From contig CALZMQ010000050.1 in NCBI GenBank assembly GCA_945788625.1, forward strand, positions 1 through 43,706: 43,706 nt of DNA, in the 5' to 3' direction. The position numbers were made by a program, and so were the translations under genes. The notes below the pieces were generated by a model, which was not told the DNA's origin, searched no databases, and saw nothing but the letters and a program-made list of their open reading frames with translations. This DNA is from an uncultured Woeseiaceae bacterium. GTDB lineage: Bacteria; Pseudomonadota; Gammaproteobacteria; Steroidobacterales; Woeseiaceae. Below are positions 16,699-24,323 of the stretch, piece by piece. Every line of letters begins with the position of its first letter. Positions within the stretch are counted from its first letter, which is position 1.

Positions 16699-18261
16699 GT
16701 GGCGACGGTCAAAGACAAAATAGCAGGTAGGGACAAAGAGGCGCCGATACGCACGGGTGCCGACTACATCGAGAGCCTGCGTGGGCGCGATCTCAAGGTC
16801 TTTTTGCTCGGCGAGCGCGTCGACGAACCGGTGGATCACCCCATCATACGACCGTCGATAAACGCGGTTGCCGAAACATACGACCTGGCGGTAAGCAATC
16901 CCGAGCTGGCCACGGCAGTTTCTTCGTACACCGGCGAGCGTATAAACCGTTTCCTTCATATTGCACAGAGCCCGGAAGACCTCGTCATGCAAAACAAGAT
17001 GCAGCGGCGACTCGGGCAGCTCACGGGCACCTGTTTCCAGCGCTGCGTTGGAATGGACGCACTGAATTCCCTGCACTCTGTGACGTTCGAGATCGACGAA
17101 GCGCACGGCACGGCGTACCACGAGCGATTCGTCGAGTTCGTCAGGATGGCGCAATCCAACGGCTACGTGATCGGTGGCGCAATGACCGACGTCAAGGGCG
17201 ACCGCAGCAAGGCGCCGCATGAGCAGGACGACCCGGACATGTTCGTGCGCGTCACGAAACGCACCGACGACGGTGTGTACATCCGCGGCGCGAAGGCACA
17301 CCAGACCGGTTGCATCAACTCCCACTGGCTGATTGTCATGCCGACCTTGCGACTCGGGCCCGATGACGGGGACTTCGCTGTCATCGGCGCGCTGCCGGTG
17401 GATGCGGAGGGCATTACCTACATCTACGGCAGGCAGTCCTGCGATACGCGGGCCATGGAGGGCGGCGACATCGACGCCGGCAACGCGGCGTACTCAGGCC
17501 AGGAAGCGATGGTCGTATTCGACGACGTGTTCATACCGTGGGAGCGGATATTCATGGATGGTGAACACGAATTCGCCGCCATGCTGGTCGAACGGTTCAC
17601 GTGTTACCACCGTCGCAGCTACGTCTGCAAATCGGGGGTCGGCGATGCCCTGATCGGCGCGGCGGCAACCGTCGCCGATTACAATGGTGTCGAAAAGGCG
17701 TCACACATCCGCGACAAGCTTATCGAGATGACGCACCTCAACGAGACCATCTATAGCACCGGTATCGCGTCGAGTTACCAGGCATCTAAAATGAAGTCCG
17801 GCGTCTATATGAACGACGACATGATTGCGAATGTCTGCAAACACCACGTGACGAAAATGCCTTACGAGATCGGGCGGCTGGCACAGGATCTCGCAGGTGG
17901 CATCATGGTCACGGCGCCGTCGCAGAAAGAACTCGATCACCCTGAAATCGGGGACATCGTTCGCAAGTACCTCAAAGGCCGGAAGGAGATAGCAGCTGAA
18001 GATCGCTTGCGAATAGTGCGGCTCATCGAGAACATGACCATGGGACGCAATGCGGTCGGTTACCTGACCGAGTCGATGCACGGTGCCGGCTCACCGCAGG
18101 CGCAACGAATCCAGATCGGCCGCCAGATGCAGCTCGAGTTCAAGAAGCAACTTGCGAAGACGCTCGCCGGAATATCCCCGGAATCGGCGGAACAGGTATC
18201 CGACGAACTCGCCGAGTACATGGAAAAGGTGTTCGCTCCCGTCAACCGTTCTTCATCATAA
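16699..18261 (+). CDS. 4-hydroxybutyryl-CoA dehydratase-like flavoprotein (HpaB/AbfD family)
   Basis: GTG 16699 is chosen because GAGG lies eight bases upstream; the frame also runs back to TTG 16681. The protein follows the AbfD pattern: YIESLRGRDLKVFLLGERV and DHPIIRPSINAVAETYDLA at the start, then the cluster-ligand pair C-x3-C in TGTCFQRCVGMDAL and the later His/Cys pair in CYHRRSYVCKSG. AbfD is a flavin and [4Fe-4S] enzyme that dehydrates 4-hydroxybutyryl-CoA to crotonyl-CoA by a radical route, and this conservation favours it over 4-hydroxyphenylacetate hydroxylases, which lack the cysteines. The His-Cys spacing here is six positions, against seven given by the numbering known for the Clostridium enzyme (His292, Cys299). 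No CoA-transferase or 4-hydroxybutyrate dehydrogenase is adjacent. Confidence 0.82.
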   Translation: MATVKDKIAGRDKEAPIRTGADYIESLRGRDLKVFLLGERVDEPVDHPIIRPSINAVAETYDLAVSNPELATAVSSYTGERINRFLHIAQSPEDLVMQNKMQRRLGQLTGTCFQRCVGMDALNSLHSVTFEIDEAHGTAYHERFVEFVRMAQSNGYVIGGAMTDVKGDRSKAPHEQDDPDMFVRVTKRTDDGVYIRGAKAHQTGCINSHWLIVMPTLRLGPDDGDFAVIGALPVDAEGITYIYGRQSCDTRAMEGGDIDAGNAAYSGQEAMVVFDDVFIPWERIFMDGEHEFAAMLVERFTCYHRRSYVCKSGVGDALIGAAATVADYNGVEKASHIRDKLIEMTHLNETIYSTGIASSYQASKMKSGVYMNDDMIANVCKHHVTKMPYEIGRLAQDLAGGIMVTAPSQKELDHPEIGDIVRKYLKGRKEIAAEDRLRIVRLIENMTMGRNAVGYLTESMHGAGSPQAQRIQIGRQMQLEFKKQLAKTLAGISPESAEQVSDELAEYMEKVFAPVNRSSS

Positions 18262-18350
18262 AACCGGGGTCGAACCGAGGTTTTTAAAAACCTCGGTTCG
18301 ACCTTCGACCCCGTTTTTTCGAACGAAAAACGGGCCCCTCGCGGGGCCCG
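18260..18350. terminator. Triple hairpin terminator with shared repeat
   Basis: Directly after the dehydratase stop, TCGAACCGAGGTTTTT (18270-18285) is followed at once by its exact reverse complement (18286-18301). A second imperfect hairpin follows (CCCGTTTTT...AAAAACGGG), and a third pairs CGGGCCCC (18331-18338) with GGGGCCCG (18343-18350). It separates convergent genes. The first hairpin recurs at 24189-24220. Confidence 0.85.
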
Positions 18351-18373
18351 TTATTGCAGTTGACGATCGCCGA

Positions 18374-20920
18374 TCAGTCGAAATATTTTCGCACGGTCAG
18401 CCCGAAGGTGCGCGGCTGGTTCGGATAGCCGGAGTAGCTGCCGGCCTGCGCGACCGACGGAAACGCACTCAGCAAGTACTCGTCATCGTTGATGTTGCGG
18501 CCCCAGAGCATGGCTTCGAAGCCGTTTTCCCAGGCGAGACCGAAACTCGCGTTGACGGTGCTGACCTCGCGCGAAGCTATGTTGGCTGGAACATTCTCGA
18601 TAACCTGCACCTCGTCTTCATAGATGTACTCGACGCGTGCGAAGCCGGCAGCGTTGCCCATCGTGAAGTTGTATCGTCCGGCAGCCGTCATGCTGAGTTC
18701 GTGAATGCCCGGCGGCTGCGTGCCGCTGAGGTCGGTCGGACCACTGACTCCCTGCGCTCCAGGGAAGGAATCGTACTTCGGGTCGAGGATGGTCGCCGCA
18801 ATCGTGCCTTCAAATGTGTCGGTCGGCACCCAGCGAATGTCGATTTCCGCGCCGGTCGTCGACTGTTTGCCGGCATTCGCAAGGCTGAAGCCCGTTCCGG
18901 TGAAGATGTTGGATTGAAAGCCCTCGATTTCCTGATCGAACAGTGCGAGGTTCAGAGCGACCGTGTCCCAGCTGCCTTTCAAACCGATTTCGTAAACGGT
19001 GGATTCCTCCGGCGAAGCAAACCTCGTACCAGCCACGATGTTCGGTACCAGCAGCCCGGCCGTGCCGAGCGCACCAAGATCACTGGCGAACGGGCGCGAA
19101 TCGCGCGACAGGTTCCAGGAACTGGCTTTAAAGCCCGTGCCGGCACTCGCGTAGACATTGACATCATCCGTGACGTCGAACGCCAGGCGAACGGTCCAGG
19201 TCGTGTCGTCATCCTTCGTATTGCCCGATTCAACGGCGTTCGGGTAGTCGATGTTGGGCGGCAGGAACTGCAAGGGCCGCAGGCTGAGCGCCGAGTTGCA
19301 TGCCGGCGGCGGATTGGTGGGCGAACACTCGATCGGCGCCAGCGCTGCGGACGTCGCCGTCGCAATCGCGTCCGCCGTTACAGGATCCGTACCCATCATG
19401 ATTTCAGATTGGAAGACGGACCCGTAAATCAGCAGGCCGCCGACTTGTTCCATGTCCAGCTGTGAGAACACGTCGGTATCCGTCGAATCGAAGGTAATGT
19501 CCTTTTCGTCTTCGGTGTAATTGGCACCGAGCGTTAGGGTCGCGCGATCGCCGAGGTCGATATCGACCTGGGCGAAAATCGAAAGTGCCTGGTTGTCCAT
19601 GATTGACAATTCGGTCAGGCCCTGGCCGGCACCGAAAAACGTCCCGCCCGGAGTGGGCTGGCCGAGTGCCGTAAGCCCGTTTTCGATATCCCACAATGGC
19701 GACGCCCCGGGCAGTCCGCCTGTGAGAATGTCGGCGTAGGGCCGAAATCCAGGACCGTAAACCAGGCCGGTCGTTTGCTCGACGTCCTCATCAAAGTAGA
19801 ACGCGCCGATCATCCAGCTTGCCGCCTCTGTACTGCCGGCCAGCCGAAATTCCTGGGTCAGCGTATCGATTTCGGTATCCGTGAGGTTGCCGGTCGTAGG
19901 ACTGATTAGTGCTGCGCTCGTGAAGTCGACGTCGCCGTTTTCGAAGCGTGCCAGGTTGCGGAACGCCGTGATGGATGTCAGTGTCACGTTGTCGTTGATA
20001 TCGTAGTCAAACTGGGCGGAGACGCCGCTGCTCTCGAATTCATTGACCGGGGTGAAATCGTAGTAGCCCTGGTACGCAAACGGGGCGTTCGGCACCAGGT
20101 TGCCGCCTAAAGCCTGAATTGCCGCGCCTGTCGGGCCGTTCTGCAGGTTCGCGACGCCACAGCAGGCCTCATCGAGATCCGAATAATCCGCGATAAGACG
20201 TACCTCGAGGGAGTCGGAAGGCAAGAAGTAGAGTTGACCTCGAACGCCCCAGCGATTGAGTTCACCTAACGCATCGCCGCCCGCGAGGTTGTCGTAGTAA
20301 CCGTCGCGCTGGTTGACACTACCGGAGAGGCTGAAGCCGACTGTATCGGAAATTGGACCGCCAACGTCGCCCTTGACGATGATCTGGCTGTAGTCGCCAA
20401 CCGTTACAGATGCGGAACCGTGCGTCGAGTCCATATCCGGTTTTGCCGTAATGACGCTGATTACGCCAGCCGACGCGTTCTTGCCGAACAGCGTGCTCTG
20501 CGGGCCGCGCAGTACCTCAATGCGTTCCAGGTTCGGCAGGTCATTGAGAGCGGCCGCGGAACGTGAACGATAGACGCCGTCAATGAACACGCCGACCGAC
20601 GGTTCGATGCCGGCGTTGTTGGCGCCATTACCGAAGCCGCGGATGATGAAATTGGTGTTACCGGAAGACTGTAACTGGGTGATTCGCAGGGATGGCACGA
20701 GGAATTGCAAATCCTTGATATCAGAAACCTGCGATTGCTTCAGTTCGTCGGCTTGTACGACCGAAACAGCGACTGGTGTCTCTTGCAGCGTGGTCTGCCG
20801 TTTCGTCGATGTGACGACGATTTCTTCGATGAATGACAATTCGTTTTGCGCGGCAACCGGTGTTGCAAGTGCCGCCACGAGCATGCCTAGTGCGGCTCGC
20901 GCCAGTGTCGAGTTCAACAT
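18374..20920 (-). CDS. TonB-dependent outer-membrane receptor
   Basis: This complete 848-residue receptor has a cleavable signal peptide (ALGMLVAALATPVAAQ) and a TonB-box-like segment with EEIVVTSTKRQ at about 31-41. The plug domain follows (ETPVAVSVV, FIIRGFGNG, VGVFIDGVYRSRS, IEVLRGPQSTLFGKNASAGVISV), then a long barrel ending LTVRKYFD, with aromatic Phe next to last. GGGGGG lies upstream of ATG 20920. The plug is of the common siderophore/vitamin/hydrophobic-compound class rather than the glycan class of the first gene in the window. Two loops hold cysteine pairs (EACCGVAN; IECSPTNPPPACNS), which may form disulfides at the cell surface. The nearest co-oriented genes encode MaoC and quinone-oxidoreductase enzymes, hinting at uptake of a lipid-like compound; this is inference. 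Confidence 0.93.
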   Translation of the reverse strand: MLNSTLARAALGMLVAALATPVAAQNELSFIEEIVVTSTKRQTTLQETPVAVSVVQADELKQSQVSDIKDLQFLVPSLRITQLQSSGNTNFIIRGFGNGANNAGIEPSVGVFIDGVYRSRSAAALNDLPNLERIEVLRGPQSTLFGKNASAGVISVITAKPDMDSTHGSASVTVGDYSQIIVKGDVGGPISDTVGFSLSGSVNQRDGYYDNLAGGDALGELNRWGVRGQLYFLPSDSLEVRLIADYSDLDEACCGVANLQNGPTGAAIQALGGNLVPNAPFAYQGYYDFTPVNEFESSGVSAQFDYDINDNVTLTSITAFRNLARFENGDVDFTSAALISPTTGNLTDTEIDTLTQEFRLAGSTEAASWMIGAFYFDEDVEQTTGLVYGPGFRPYADILTGGLPGASPLWDIENGLTALGQPTPGGTFFGAGQGLTELSIMDNQALSIFAQVDIDLGDRATLTLGANYTEDEKDITFDSTDTDVFSQLDMEQVGGLLIYGSVFQSEIMMGTDPVTADAIATATSAALAPIECSPTNPPPACNSALSLRPLQFLPPNIDYPNAVESGNTKDDDTTWTVRLAFDVTDDVNVYASAGTGFKASSWNLSRDSRPFASDLGALGTAGLLVPNIVAGTRFASPEESTVYEIGLKGSWDTVALNLALFDQEIEGFQSNIFTGTGFSLANAGKQSTTGAEIDIRWVPTDTFEGTIAATILDPKYDSFPGAQGVSGPTDLSGTQPPGIHELSMTAAGRYNFTMGNAAGFARVEYIYEDEVQVIENVPANIASREVSTVNASFGLAWENGFEAMLWGRNINDDEYLLSAFPSVAQAGSYSGYPNQPRTFGLTVRKYFD

Positions 20921-21015
20921 TTGGACCCCCCCCGAAAGTGTTGAATAAAAAGGACTTTGGCAGACTATTCCATCTGCCGGGTGTTAGCAACCGGACATAT
21001 TCTGGTGGTGGCTCG

Positions 21016-21993
21016 CTACCGCATGCGAAGTATCACTTTGCCGAGGGCACGGCGCTCCGTGATGGCCCTGAAAGCGTCCACGTAATCGTCCAGTGCATAG
21101 GACTCGGTCACACGCGGTGTCAGCCTTCCATCCGCGATGAGTCGCGCCATTTCACCGAGGTTCTGCATCTGGATTTTCGGGTTTTTCGCTGCCCATGTGC
21201 CCCACCAGACTCCGATTATGCTGGCCTCTTTAAGGAGTGCGATGTTCGCCTGGAACGCGGGAATGTCGCCGCTGGCGAAACCGATGACGAGATAGCGGCC
21301 GTGCCAGGCTGTAGCCCGGAATGCCTGGTCGGCCAGGTCGCCGCCGACAGGATCGTAAACGACATCGGCGCCATTGCCATCGGTCAGTTCCTTCACCGTC
21401 TCCTTGAGCGGCACCTCGGAATAATTGACGGTCTCATCGGCACCTGCGGCGGCCGCGAAGTCGAGCTTCTCGGCACTACTCGCGGCGGCAATGACGCGTG
21501 CGCCCATCGTTTTGGCGATTTCGACGGCAGTTATACCCACGCCGCCAGCCGCACCGAGGACGAGTACGGTCTCGCCCGGCGCGAGATTCGCGCTTTGTTT
21601 CAGCGCGTGGTAACTCGTCCCGTAAGTGACTGCGAATCCCGCGCCTTGCTCGAAGTCGAGTCCGTCAGAGAGTGGCATCGTCGTCAGTTCGTCGGCGACA
21701 CATTTCTCGGCGAATGTGGCCCCGCGCGTCGTGATGATCACCTTGTCGCCGACGGCGAACCGGCTGCTGCCCGGGCCGAGGGCCGAGACCACACCGGCAG
21801 CCTCGTTTCCGGGTACGAATGGCGTTGGTGTCTTGACCTGGTACTTGCCCGCTATGGAGAGCACGTCCGGGAAGTTGATTCCGGCGGCTGCGACATCGAC
21901 GAGGATCTGGCCCTCGCCCGGAACGGGGTCGTCGTGTTCCTCGATAACGAGCGACTCGGGCGGGCCGTATTCCCGGCAAACGAGCGCCCGCAT
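21016..21993 (-). CDS. NADPH:quinone oxidoreductase family protein (zinc-free MDR)
   Basis: The 325-residue medium-chain reductase has a GroES-like N-terminus (GINFPDVLSIAGKYQ, PFVPGNEAAGVV) and an NADPH-binding Rossmann fold with VLGAAGGVGITAVEIAK. The structural zinc cysteines are absent, which fits the quinone-oxidoreductase/enoyl-reductase group. ATG 21993 overlaps the stop of the short-chain dehydrogenase stump as TAATG, so translation is probably coupled to it and to MaoC before it. The order MaoC, (SDR), MDR suggests modification of an acyl-CoA or other enoyl substrate. The exact substrate is unknown. Confidence 0.9.
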   Translation of the reverse strand: MRALVCREYGPPESLVIEEHDDPVPGEGQILVDVAAAGINFPDVLSIAGKYQVKTPTPFVPGNEAAGVVSALGPGSSRFAVGDKVIITTRGATFAEKCVADELTTMPLSDGLDFEQGAGFAVTYGTSYHALKQSANLAPGETVLVLGAAGGVGITAVEIAKTMGARVIAAASSAEKLDFAAAAGADETVNYSEVPLKETVKELTDGNGADVVYDPVGGDLADQAFRATAWHGRYLVIGFASGDIPAFQANIALLKEASIIGVWWGTWAAKNPKIQMQNLGEMARLIADGRLTPRVTESYALDDYVDAFRAITERRALGKVILRMR

Positions 21994-22073
21994 TATGCGA
22001 CCTCGAACCGCGAAGCGGCACCCTGGCCGGTGCCCGTGACGATGGCCACCTGGCCGTCGAGTCGTATGCTCAT
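21993..22073 (-). pseudogene. 26-codon stump of a short-chain dehydrogenase
   Basis: ATG 22073 starts inside the MaoC stop (ATGA) and reads MSIRLDGQVAIVTGTGQG, the classic first strand and TGxxxGxG nucleotide-binding loop of a short-chain dehydrogenase. It then ends after only ASRFEVA with TAA overlapping the next ATG. The body of the enzyme (catalytic Ser-Tyr-Lys) is missing, so this looks like an in-frame internal deletion of a ~250-residue gene that kept both ends. It may persist because it carries ribosomes from MaoC to the reductase gene. It could also encode a short peptide of unknown use. Confidence 0.7.
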
Positions 22074-22564
22074 TCTGCTACCTTTGTGTTCGTTGGTGAC
22101 ACCTGCTCGACAACCATCATCGACAGTATTTCGGCGATCAGGGCCGGCGTTTCCTCTCCCTCGATTTCGACCGTCACGGCGTTCTTGATCAGCCAGCGAC
22201 CGGGCGTCTTTTCGGTCACCTCGAGGACCTTCTGTTTCGACCGAAGTCGTTTGCCGACCCTGACCGGCATCAGGTAGCGGACCTTGTCAGAACCGTAGTT
22301 GATGACCATTACGAGATTGTCCGGGACTATCGGGCTTTGCATGTTGAGATAAGAGAGCAGTGACAAGGACAGGAATCCATGGGCGATAGGACCCCCGAAC
22401 GGAGTTTGCGCGGCTCTCTCGGGATCCACGTGAATGAACTGGTGGTCATTGGTAGCGTCGGCGAACTGATCAACGCGCTCCTGCGTGATTTCCAACCAGG
22501 CCGACGGTTCCATTTCCTTGCCGACGAGGCTTGGAAGGTCCACCGCCTCTATTTTTTCAGTCAT
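22070..22564 (-). CDS. MaoC-family (R)-enoyl-CoA hydratase-like protein
   Basis: This is a 164-residue single hot-dog domain. The hydratase signature is present as QFADATNDHQFIHVDPERA (about residues 33-51), followed by FGGPIAHGFLSLSLL, which supplies the catalytic Asp and His of the family. RBS-like GGGAAG lies before ATG 22564. It leads a coupled minus-strand unit with the short-chain dehydrogenase stump and the quinone oxidoreductase. Short MaoC proteins of this NodN-like type hydrate enoyl-CoA or similar thioesters; the substrate is not defined here. Confidence 0.9.
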   Translation of the reverse strand: MTEKIEAVDLPSLVGKEMEPSAWLEITQERVDQFADATNDHQFIHVDPERAAQTPFGGPIAHGFLSLSLLSYLNMQSPIVPDNLVMVINYGSDKVRYLMPVRVGKRLRSKQKVLEVTEKTPGRWLIKNAVTVEIEGEETPALIAEILSMMVVEQVSPTNTKVAE

Positions 22565-22658
22565 GTCATCTTCCCTTGGTGATGGTGCCGCAATTCGATA
22601 ATCGCATAATTGACTGCGTGCTGTAGAATAGTGGCTACCCGCAGTCTAAAGACACGAT

Positions 22659-24176
22659 ATGTTCAGAACAGCCGAGCTCGGACAGAGCGTCGCAAAGCAA
22701 GACTTCAAAAAGCGCGGTCTGGATCTTCGCCAACGGCTCCTGGAGGCCCAGATCCTCCTCAGCCGCAGCGCCAAATTCAACGTAATGATCGATTTCGCAG
22801 GCGTCGACGGTGCCGGCAAGGGATCCACGGTCAACCTGTTGCACGCGTGGCTGGATACGCGCCTGCTCACGACCAACGCTTACGGCCCACTCACCGATTC
22901 AGAGCGGGAAAGGCCGGCATACTGGCGATTCTGGCGGGCGCTGGCGCCCAAGGGAAGGACCTGCCTCAATCTCAGTGGCCGTTACTCGACCCCGTTCCTC
23001 GACCGGGTTTACGAGCGAACCTCAGCCAAGGAATACGTCGCGCAACTGAAGCGAATCCAGGCGTTCGAACGCGCGCTGGCGGATGACGGCACGTTGGTGT
23101 TGAAGTTCTGGATGCACCTCAGCCGTGAGGGTCAGGAAGAGCGCCTGAAAGCGCTGGAGGCCGATCCGGAGCAGGCATGGCGTGTCACCAAGAAAGACTG
23201 GGAGCACTGGGAGATTTACGACCGTTTCATCGAAACGGCCGAGCGCACGGTTACGGAAACGAACACGGATTACGCGCCGTGGCACATCGTCGAGGGCAGT
23301 GACAGCAATTATCGCATGCTCGAAGTGTCGCGGATCATCCTGGAAGCGCTCGAGGCACGCCTTGCCTCGGCGGGTGTGTCCGCCTCGCCCGATCTGTTGA
23401 TCGACAAAGAAGCCTTCGACATGCCCGACGAGTTACCGCCGCGCCCCGAGGGCCTGGTTACCGTGCTGAGTACGCTCGATATGTCGCCCGCATTGCCCAA
23501 GTCACGCTACCGGGAGAAGTTGGCGAAACAGCAGCGTCGCATTCACCTGCTGCAGCGTGATGCGCTGAAGAAGAAGCGCTCGTCCATCCTGGTCTTCGAG
23601 GGCCCGGACGCGGCCGGCAAGGGCGGCGTCATTCGCCGCATCATCCCCACGCTCGATGCGCGCAATTACCGGGTGCTGCAATACGGCGCACCGACCGACG
23701 AGGAGCGCGCCCATCATTACCTGTGGCGATTCTGGCGCCACCTGGCACGCTCCGGACGTCTGACGATTTTCGATCGCAGCTGGTATGGCCGCGTCCTGGT
23801 CGAGAGAGTCGAAGGTCTCGCCACCAATGAGGAGTGGCGCCGTGCGTATGCGGAAATCAACGACTTCGAGGACCAGTTCATCGAATACGGCACCATCCTG
23901 GTCAAGATCTGGTTGCACGTCACGCCCGAAGAGCAGTTTGCGCGCTTCGAGAGCCGCAAAAAGATACCGCACAAGCGATGGAAACTGACGTCCGAAGACT
24001 GGCGCAACCGGGCGAAATGGTATGCCTACGAGGAGGCAGCCCATGACATGGTGAAGTACACGAGTACGCACATGGCGCCCTGGGAACTGGTGCCGGCCAA
24101 CAACAAGAACTTCGCCCGCATCAAGGTCCTCGAGACCTTCGGCGACATGCTGGAAAAGGCGCTCCAGGAAGGCTAG
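22659..24176 (+). CDS. pap: Polyphosphate:AMP phosphotransferase, two PPK2 domains
   Basis: The 505-residue protein contains two PPK2 kinase domains in tandem. The first has Walker A VDGAGKGS (residues 49-56) and the second PDAAGKGG (near 315-322), with the second-domain lid and Walker B stretches (FWRHLARSGRLTIFDRSWYGR, FESRKKIPHKRWKLT). Tandem PPK2 proteins of this size are the class II PAP enzymes that make ADP from AMP and polyphosphate. In the characterised Acinetobacter-type enzymes the C-terminal domain is the active one; the C-terminal motifs here are the better conserved. It is probably a single-gene transcript, with divergent MaoC upstream and a hairpin array downstream. It likely serves phosphate and energy balance in the cytoplasm. 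Confidence 0.92.
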   Translation: MFRTAELGQSVAKQDFKKRGLDLRQRLLEAQILLSRSAKFNVMIDFAGVDGAGKGSTVNLLHAWLDTRLLTTNAYGPLTDSERERPAYWRFWRALAPKGRTCLNLSGRYSTPFLDRVYERTSAKEYVAQLKRIQAFERALADDGTLVLKFWMHLSREGQEERLKALEADPEQAWRVTKKDWEHWEIYDRFIETAERTVTETNTDYAPWHIVEGSDSNYRMLEVSRIILEALEARLASAGVSASPDLLIDKEAFDMPDELPPRPEGLVTVLSTLDMSPALPKSRYREKLAKQQRRIHLLQRDALKKKRSSILVFEGPDAAGKGGVIRRIIPTLDARNYRVLQYGAPTDEERAHHYLWRFWRHLARSGRLTIFDRSWYGRVLVERVEGLATNEEWRRAYAEINDFEDQFIEYGTILVKIWLHVTPEEQFARFESRKKIPHKRWKLTSEDWRNRAKWYAYEEAAHDMVKYTSTHMAPWELVPANNKNFARIKVLETFGDMLEKALQEG

Positions 24177-24188
24177 AAAAAACCGGGG

Positions 24189-24220
24189 TCGAACCGAGGT
24201 TTTTTCAAACCTCGGTTCGA
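24189..24220. repeat. Hairpin repeat, second copy
   Basis: TCGAACCGAGGTTT and its reverse complement are separated by TTTC. The sequence from ACCGGGGTCGAACCGAGGTTTTT matches the element after the dehydratase gene at 18.26 kb almost base for base, and both copies begin within a few bases of a plus-strand stop codon. It probably works as a terminator. Confidence 0.8.
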
Positions 24221-24247
24221 GCCCGGCTGCCTGAATTACCCGGAAAA

Positions 24248-24321
24248 AAAGGGGCCGGATACGTTTTTCGAGAGAAAATGTATCCGGCCCCTTTAGCTAG
24301 AAAAACGTATCCGGCCCCTTT
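24248..24321. repeat. Three-part GGGGCCGGATACGTTTT hairpin array
   Basis: AAAGGGGCCGGATACGTTTTTC (24248-24269) is followed by an inverted copy (24274-24294, with TGTATCC in place of CGTATCC) and then a further copy in that second orientation (24300-24321) running into a T-run. The first pair forms a strong hairpin. The third copy could compete to make an alternative hairpin. The minus-strand beta-propeller gene ends three bases later, so this is the shared terminator zone of convergent genes. Confidence 0.8.
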
Positions 24322-24323
24322 TT

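Noticed and set aside
16138..17325. 395-residue minus-strand open frame
   Set aside because: It is antisense to the GH16 catalytic domain and the dehydratase-like gene, both of which have intact motifs; high G+C makes such shadow frames common here.
18083..19465. 460-residue plus-strand open frame
   Set aside because: It is Arg-rich with no domains and is antisense to the TonB-dependent receptor; it also crosses the triple hairpin terminator.
20833..22188. 451-residue plus-strand open frame
   Set aside because: It is antisense to the receptor start, quinone reductase and MaoC end, and shows no protein-like pattern.
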